A program made the translations under genes and the position numbers. A stretch of 7,282 nucleotides of DNA from Parcubacteria group bacterium RIFCSPHIGHO2_01_FULL_47_10b (GTDB lineage Bacteria > Patescibacteriota > Minisyncoccia > 2-01-FULL-47-10), in assembly GCA_001824325.1 (NCBI GenBank), contig MHXC01000013.1, forward strand, positions 1 to 7,282, in the 5' to 3' direction. Below, one piece after another: positions 4,491-7,282 of this stretch (positions within the stretch are counted from its first letter, which is position 1; each line of letters opens with the position of its first letter). The notes under the pieces are model-generated. The model had not been told where the DNA came from, did not search any database, and saw only the letters and a list, made by a program, of their open reading frames with translations.

Positions 4491-4956
4491 GGAGTCATTT
4501 ATTGTACTCGCTCATAACCTCAGAAGCGCGTACAATGTCGGATCACTGTTTCGCACTGCTGATGGCGCCGGGGTTGATCATATTGTACTGGGAGGGTATA
4601 CACCGACTCCACCGCGCGCAGATATTTCAAAAACGGCATTGGGCGCAGATACGACTCTTTCTTGGGAGCAACAAAAGCAACCGTGGCGTTGGCTGGTGCG
4701 CATGAAGAAGAGCGGGTTTCATATCGTCGCGCTGGAAAATAATGTTCCCGGGTTTCGACCCATCTCGCTGTTCAAGTTCAAACCGCAGTTCCCCCTTATT
4801 TTAGTACTCGGAAATGAGGTGCACGGCTTGAGCAAAACTATGCTTTCGTATGCAGACACAATTATTCAAATTCCCATGCATGGTAGTAAGGAATCACTCA
4901 ATGTCGCCATTGCATTCGGCATTGCGGCGTATTATATTTCAAATAAGAAAACATGA
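4453..4956 (+). CDS. TrmH/SpoU-type RNA 2'-O-methyltransferase
   Basis: This SPOUT-fold enzyme transfers a methyl group from S-adenosylmethionine to a ribose 2'-OH of tRNA or rRNA. All three family motifs are present: motif 1 in AHNLRSAYNVGSLFRTADGA (20-39, with the catalytic-type Arg and Asn), motif 2 in LILVLGNEVHGLS (114-126) and motif 3 in IQIPMHGSKESLNVAIAFG (138-156), which forms the trefoil knot. YTPTPP (49-54) is typical of the short bacterial subgroup. The protein has only the catalytic domain, with no RNA-binding extension, so the target base cannot be read. The ATG at 4453 overlaps the previous gene by 38 bases and has no Shine-Dalgarno. The better-supported start is ATT 4501, giving a 151-residue protein. 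The stop overlaps the next start as ATGA. Confidence 0.92.
   Translation: MLSTKNTGLQGHKESFIVLAHNLRSAYNVGSLFRTADGAGVDHIVLGGYTPTPPRADISKTALGADTTLSWEQQKQPWRWLVRMKKSGFHIVALENNVPGFRPISLFKFKPQFPLILVLGNEVHGLSKTMLSYADTIIQIPMHGSKESLNVAIAFGIAAYYISNKKT
4489..4503 (+). promoter_or_regulatory. Shine-Dalgarno pointing to an ATT start codon
   Basis: AAGGAG (4489-4494) is followed, after 6 bases, by ATT 4501-4503 in the methyltransferase frame. The protein would then start directly at the conserved block (VLAHNLRSAYN), as related short SPOUT enzymes do. The AA of this site is also the end of the previous gene's TAA, a common arrangement for coupled genes. Confidence 0.5.
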
Positions 4957-5306
4957 CTTCATTGCATTCATCTTTTAAAAATGCATTCACCGGAATTAAA
5001 ACAGCGCTACTCGAGGAGCGAAGCTTTCGGATTCAGATTGCCACAGCAATTATTGTTATTGTGATAATGATTGCGCTGCCTGTTTCAAGATCCGATCGCG
5101 CCACTTTATTGTTACTTATCGGTCTTGTGTTAAGTCTCGAGCTTGTTAATTCCATCGTGGAACGAATCCTCGATATCGTCGAAGAACGGCTCCATCCAAA
5201 AGTGAAAGATGCAAAAGATATTATGGCTGGAGCGGTGTTTATTGCAGCGTTGACAGCCTTGGTGGTCGGCATTACCATTTTACTACCCTATGTTATTCAT
5301 GGCTAA
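4953..5306 (+). CDS. dgkA: Diacylglycerol/undecaprenol kinase (DgkA family)
   Basis: This small integral membrane kinase phosphorylates diacylglycerol or undecaprenol with ATP, recycling lipid precursors or the carrier used for cell-wall synthesis. Three membrane helices are visible (about 28-43, 49-68 and 91-113). Key residues line up with Escherichia coli DgkA at a constant offset of six: E22 in EERSFR, E63, N66 and E70 in LELVNSIVE, and K88-D89 in DAKDIMAGAV. The signature departs from the usual NTAIE (here NSIVE) but keeps the charged positions. At 117 residues it is of normal length. Gram-positive members prefer undecaprenol; the substrate here cannot be decided. Its ATG overlaps the methyltransferase stop (ATGA), and its end overlaps the next gene, so translation is probably coupled. 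Confidence 0.92.
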   Translation: MTSLHSSFKNAFTGIKTALLEERSFRIQIATAIIVIVIMIALPVSRSDRATLLLLIGLVLSLELVNSIVERILDIVEERLHPKVKDAKDIMAGAVFIAALTALVVGITILLPYVIHG

Positions 5307-6435
5307 ACGATCAGTGCAATTTAGTATTACGGGAATCGCCATTGTTGTTGCTGTGGCGATTGTGTGGTTTATAGACGGTTCGGTCTCCAAAAATTATCTG
5401 CATCCGAAGTCAATAATAGTCACCTATTCGAGCGCTTCTTCCAATACAGAAGAGCACCGAAACCGCACATTTAAGGGATTTGAAATTGTCCCGTTTGTCT
5501 CTAACCTTGATCACCCTGTAGCGCTCACATTCGATCATAAACAGCGGTTGTTTGTCGTTCAGGAAAATGGGGATGTCTTGTATTTTGTCGATCGAAACAA
5601 AGATGCGAATATTGAAAGCCGCGGTCTTTTTGCGCACGGTTTCGTACAACCGAGCGACATAGCGCTTGGGCCGAATAATTTGCTTTACGTGAGCGACGCA
5701 AACGGCGTTTCCCTTATCGAAAATCCTGATGGCGATGTGGTCGGAGATTTTATCGATTTAATAGTGTCGGAACTGCCGCACGGCACGTTCGCAAAACGCC
5801 CTATCGCATTCAGTAGCGACCGACTCTATATCGCTCAGAGAGCATCATCAGTTGATGGCGTTCCAGTCGAAGATCGTGATCCTTTGGAAGGCACGGTCAT
5901 TGAAACAAAGATCGACGGAAATGCACGTTCAGCATTTGCATCCGGATTCTACAATCCGACCGGGTTAGCGTACGATCCCACTATGGATGTAGTCTATGCT
6001 ACACAACAAAGCAGTCCGAAAGCCCAGCAGCGAGAAGGCCGCCTTGATACCGTGCAGAGTAATGGCTTTTATGGCTGGCCTGAGTGCACGAGTAGAAAAA
6101 TTCGCACTGAAGATGCAACGTTGTGTACATCAGTTCCAACGCCCCTTGCATTATTTGACGAAGATACAGGCCTTGGCTCAACGCTGGTATATCGGACGAG
6201 CAGCGACCTTGTCGAGCGATATCCGCTTGAATTTCAGGGTGCTGTGTTTATCGTTGAAGAAAAGGCCGGAGCAATCGGCGCGGTTTTTACCGAAGGTATC
6301 CTTGATCGAACCATCGAAACGTTCGCCCAAGGGTTCCAGCACCCCATCGATATAGCACTTGGCCCCATTGGTTCACTTTTTGTTGCCGACTATGACACGG
6401 GCACGATCTATATACTGCGCGCGGTGTGGAAATAA
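5290..6435 (+). CDS. Membrane-anchored beta-propeller, PQQ-dependent sugar/sorbosone dehydrogenase-like
   Basis: The 381-residue protein has an N-terminal membrane anchor (about 11-28), a Ser/Thr linker to about 60, then a propeller domain. Repeated blade motifs are visible: NLDHPVALTFDHKQRLFVVQ (72-91), QPSDIALGPNNLLYVSDANG (120-139), NPTGLAYDPTMDVVYATQQ (222-240) and HPIDIALGPIGSLFVADYDT (351-370), ending in GTIYIL. The block FYGWPEC with a second Cys (C266, C279) matches the family's YGWP segment and could form a disulfide outside the cell. Relatives oxidise sugars with the cofactor pyrroloquinoline quinone. No PQQ synthesis genes are seen, and many family members are uncharacterised, so dehydrogenase activity is unproven. 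The start is ATG 5290, overlapping the kinase gene by 17 bases; ATG 5299 is an equally good choice. Confidence 0.85.
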   Translation: MLFMAKRSVQFSITGIAIVVAVAIVWFIDGSVSKNYLHPKSIIVTYSSASSNTEEHRNRTFKGFEIVPFVSNLDHPVALTFDHKQRLFVVQENGDVLYFVDRNKDANIESRGLFAHGFVQPSDIALGPNNLLYVSDANGVSLIENPDGDVVGDFIDLIVSELPHGTFAKRPIAFSSDRLYIAQRASSVDGVPVEDRDPLEGTVIETKIDGNARSAFASGFYNPTGLAYDPTMDVVYATQQSSPKAQQREGRLDTVQSNGFYGWPECTSRKIRTEDATLCTSVPTPLALFDEDTGLGSTLVYRTSSDLVERYPLEFQGAVFIVEEKAGAIGAVFTEGILDRTIETFAQGFQHPIDIALGPIGSLFVADYDTGTIYILRAVWK

Positions 6436-6478
6436 CGCACGCGGGGTTGAGATTTTTTAATAAGTGCGCTACTATAAT
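6418..6478 (+). promoter_or_regulatory. Gene junction: possible hairpin and a promoter for the exonuclease gene
   Basis: CGCG-TGTG (6420-6428, one bulge) can pair with CGCACGCG (6436-6443), but the T-run (6453-6458) lies about 9 bases further on, so it is a poor terminator. TATAAT at 6473-6478 is a perfect -10. The nearest -35-like hexamer, TTGAGA (6447-6452), is 20 bases away, longer than usual. Transcription would start near 6485. Confidence 0.4.
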
Positions 6479-6490
6479 TCGTATAGATAA

Positions 6491-6506
6491 CTGATTGAGT
6501 AATCAG
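6491..6506 (+). promoter_or_regulatory. Inverted repeat just after the predicted start of the exonuclease transcript
   Basis: CTGATT (6491-6496) and AATCAG (6501-6506) are perfect reverse complements with a GAGT loop, located 7 bases before ATG 6514. It could be an operator near +1 or a hairpin in the short leader that limits translation. Confidence 0.4.
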
Positions 6507-6513
6507 CATTGTT

Positions 6514-7282
6514 ATGGCATCAAAAAAATTATTCTTGGATGTTGAAACACAGAAGTCATTCCGCGATGTCGGTGGGCGACGCAATATGAATGACCTCAAA
6601 GTATCCGTGGCCGGCGCATATGCTGACTGGCTGGATGAATATTTGACGTTCGAGGAGGATCAGCTCTCTGGCCTTGAGCGCATCATAAAAGAAGCTGATC
6701 AGATTATTGGATTTAATATCCTTGGGTTTGACTACCTTGTGCTCCAGCCATATTTTGAAACGCAATTGTCAGCGCTTGATACATTTGATATTCTGCAACA
6801 TGTAGAACGATTCTTAGGGTATCGGTTGAGCTTAAACCACTTAGCTAAGCATACGCTGGGCAAAGAAAAAAGCGGGCATGGATTGGAGGCAATCGAACTA
6901 TACGCACGCGGCGAGATGAATAAACTAAAAAATTATGTGCTTGACGACGTGCGTCTTACGTATGAATTATATAAATACGGCATTGACAGCGGGTATTTGG
7001 CGTATCAACCACGCGGCGTGTTCCGGACGTTTTCAATTCCTGCCCTCTGGTCGCGAAGCAAAGACCATGATGAGATCGTCGAGGTCTTTGAACAGAGCCT
7101 AAAACAAGAAAAGCCGCTTGAAATGTTGTACGTGTCTGGTTCTCGCCAAGCAGATGAAGATTTTACGAAGCGTCGTCAAATTACGGTGAAAGCAATTGAT
7201 GGGGACAAAGCAATAGCTTTTTGTCACCTACGTAATGACGATCGACATTTCCGATTCTACCGAGTGCTTGATGCACGATTAG
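6514..7282 (+). CDS. DEDDy-type 3'-5' exonuclease domain fused to a WYL-like domain, C-terminus cut by window edge
   Basis: 256 codons are present and the frame is still open at the edge; the final TAG letters are out of frame. Residues 5-160 form an RNase H-like exonuclease: motif I DVET (D9, E11), motif II IIGFNILGFD (64-73, D73) and motif III YVLDD (Y141, D144/D145), together with LSLNHLAKHTLG (106-115) typical of the group. Such domains remove nucleotides from DNA or RNA 3' ends using two metal ions. From about 198 the sequence (KPLEMLYVSGS, KRRQITVKAI, IAFCHLRNDDRHFRFYRVLDA) matches the pattern of WYL domains, ligand- or nucleic-acid-sensing modules often linked to transcription factors or defence. 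No DNA-binding helix-turn-helix is seen. The start is ATG 6514 without a Shine-Dalgarno. Confidence 0.8.
   Translation, partial: MASKKLFLDVETQKSFRDVGGRRNMNDLKVSVAGAYADWLDEYLTFEEDQLSGLERIIKEADQIIGFNILGFDYLVLQPYFETQLSALDTFDILQHVERFLGYRLSLNHLAKHTLGKEKSGHGLEAIELYARGEMNKLKNYVLDDVRLTYELYKYGIDSGYLAYQPRGVFRTFSIPALWSRSKDHDEIVEVFEQSLKQEKPLEMLYVSGSRQADEDFTKRRQITVKAIDGDKAIAFCHLRNDDRHFRFYRVLDARL

Noticed and set aside
7280..7282. The terminal TAG as a stop codon of the exonuclease-WYL gene
   Set aside because: It is out of frame; the last complete codon is TTA (Leu), followed by a single G, so the gene continues past the window.

Overview
The window looks like a chromosomal segment of a small-genome bacterium, most likely of the Patescibacteria/CPR (Parcubacteria-like) group. 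That is an inference from three things: the short, tightly packed genes; the scarcity of Shine-Dalgarno sequences, with several apparently near-leaderless starts; and the style of the proteins (a short SPOUT methyltransferase, a DUF192 protein, a pseudopilin-like domain on a membrane anchor, a very short diacylglycerol kinase). The standard code with TGA as stop fits every gene. No transposase, phage gene, CRISPR array, tRNA or rRNA gene was seen.

Layout. Positions 1-436 (minus) hold the N-terminal 145 codons of an ECF-type sigma factor that runs off the left edge. Diverging from it is a consensus sigma-70 promoter (530-557, plus strand). It is followed by about 515 bases with no convincing protein but many perfect or near-perfect inverted repeats, closed by a textbook Rho-independent terminator (1042-1080). 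This is best read as an unassigned, large, structured non-coding RNA and is the most interesting part of the window. It does not show the landmarks of RNase P RNA, tmRNA, SRP RNA or 6S RNA that I know. Facing it, with its stop 8 bases past the terminator U-tract, is a small hypothetical gene (1088-1414, minus) with a good promoter and a perfect Shine-Dalgarno.

The right part is conventional. A membrane-anchored protein with a pseudopilin-like outer domain (1668-2507) converges on an HD-domain phosphohydrolase (2532-3119, minus). From a compact divergent promoter, a six-gene plus-strand run begins: a SprT-like zinc protease, an anchored DUF192 protein, a membrane-tethered winged-helix protein, a TrmH/SpoU-type RNA 2'-O-methyltransferase, a diacylglycerol/undecaprenol kinase and an anchored beta-propeller of the sorbosone/glucose dehydrogenase type. 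Most junctions overlap or are under 50 bases, so co-transcription is likely. The operon mixes RNA modification, lipid-carrier recycling and envelope proteins rather than forming one pathway. The window ends inside a gene (6514 to the edge) joining a DEDDy 3'-5' exonuclease domain to a WYL-like domain.

Two operon genes have start sites best explained by unusual codons. The methyltransferase has an ATT at 4501 with an ideally placed AAGGAG. The DUF192 protein has a membrane anchor encoded upstream of any canonical start codon.
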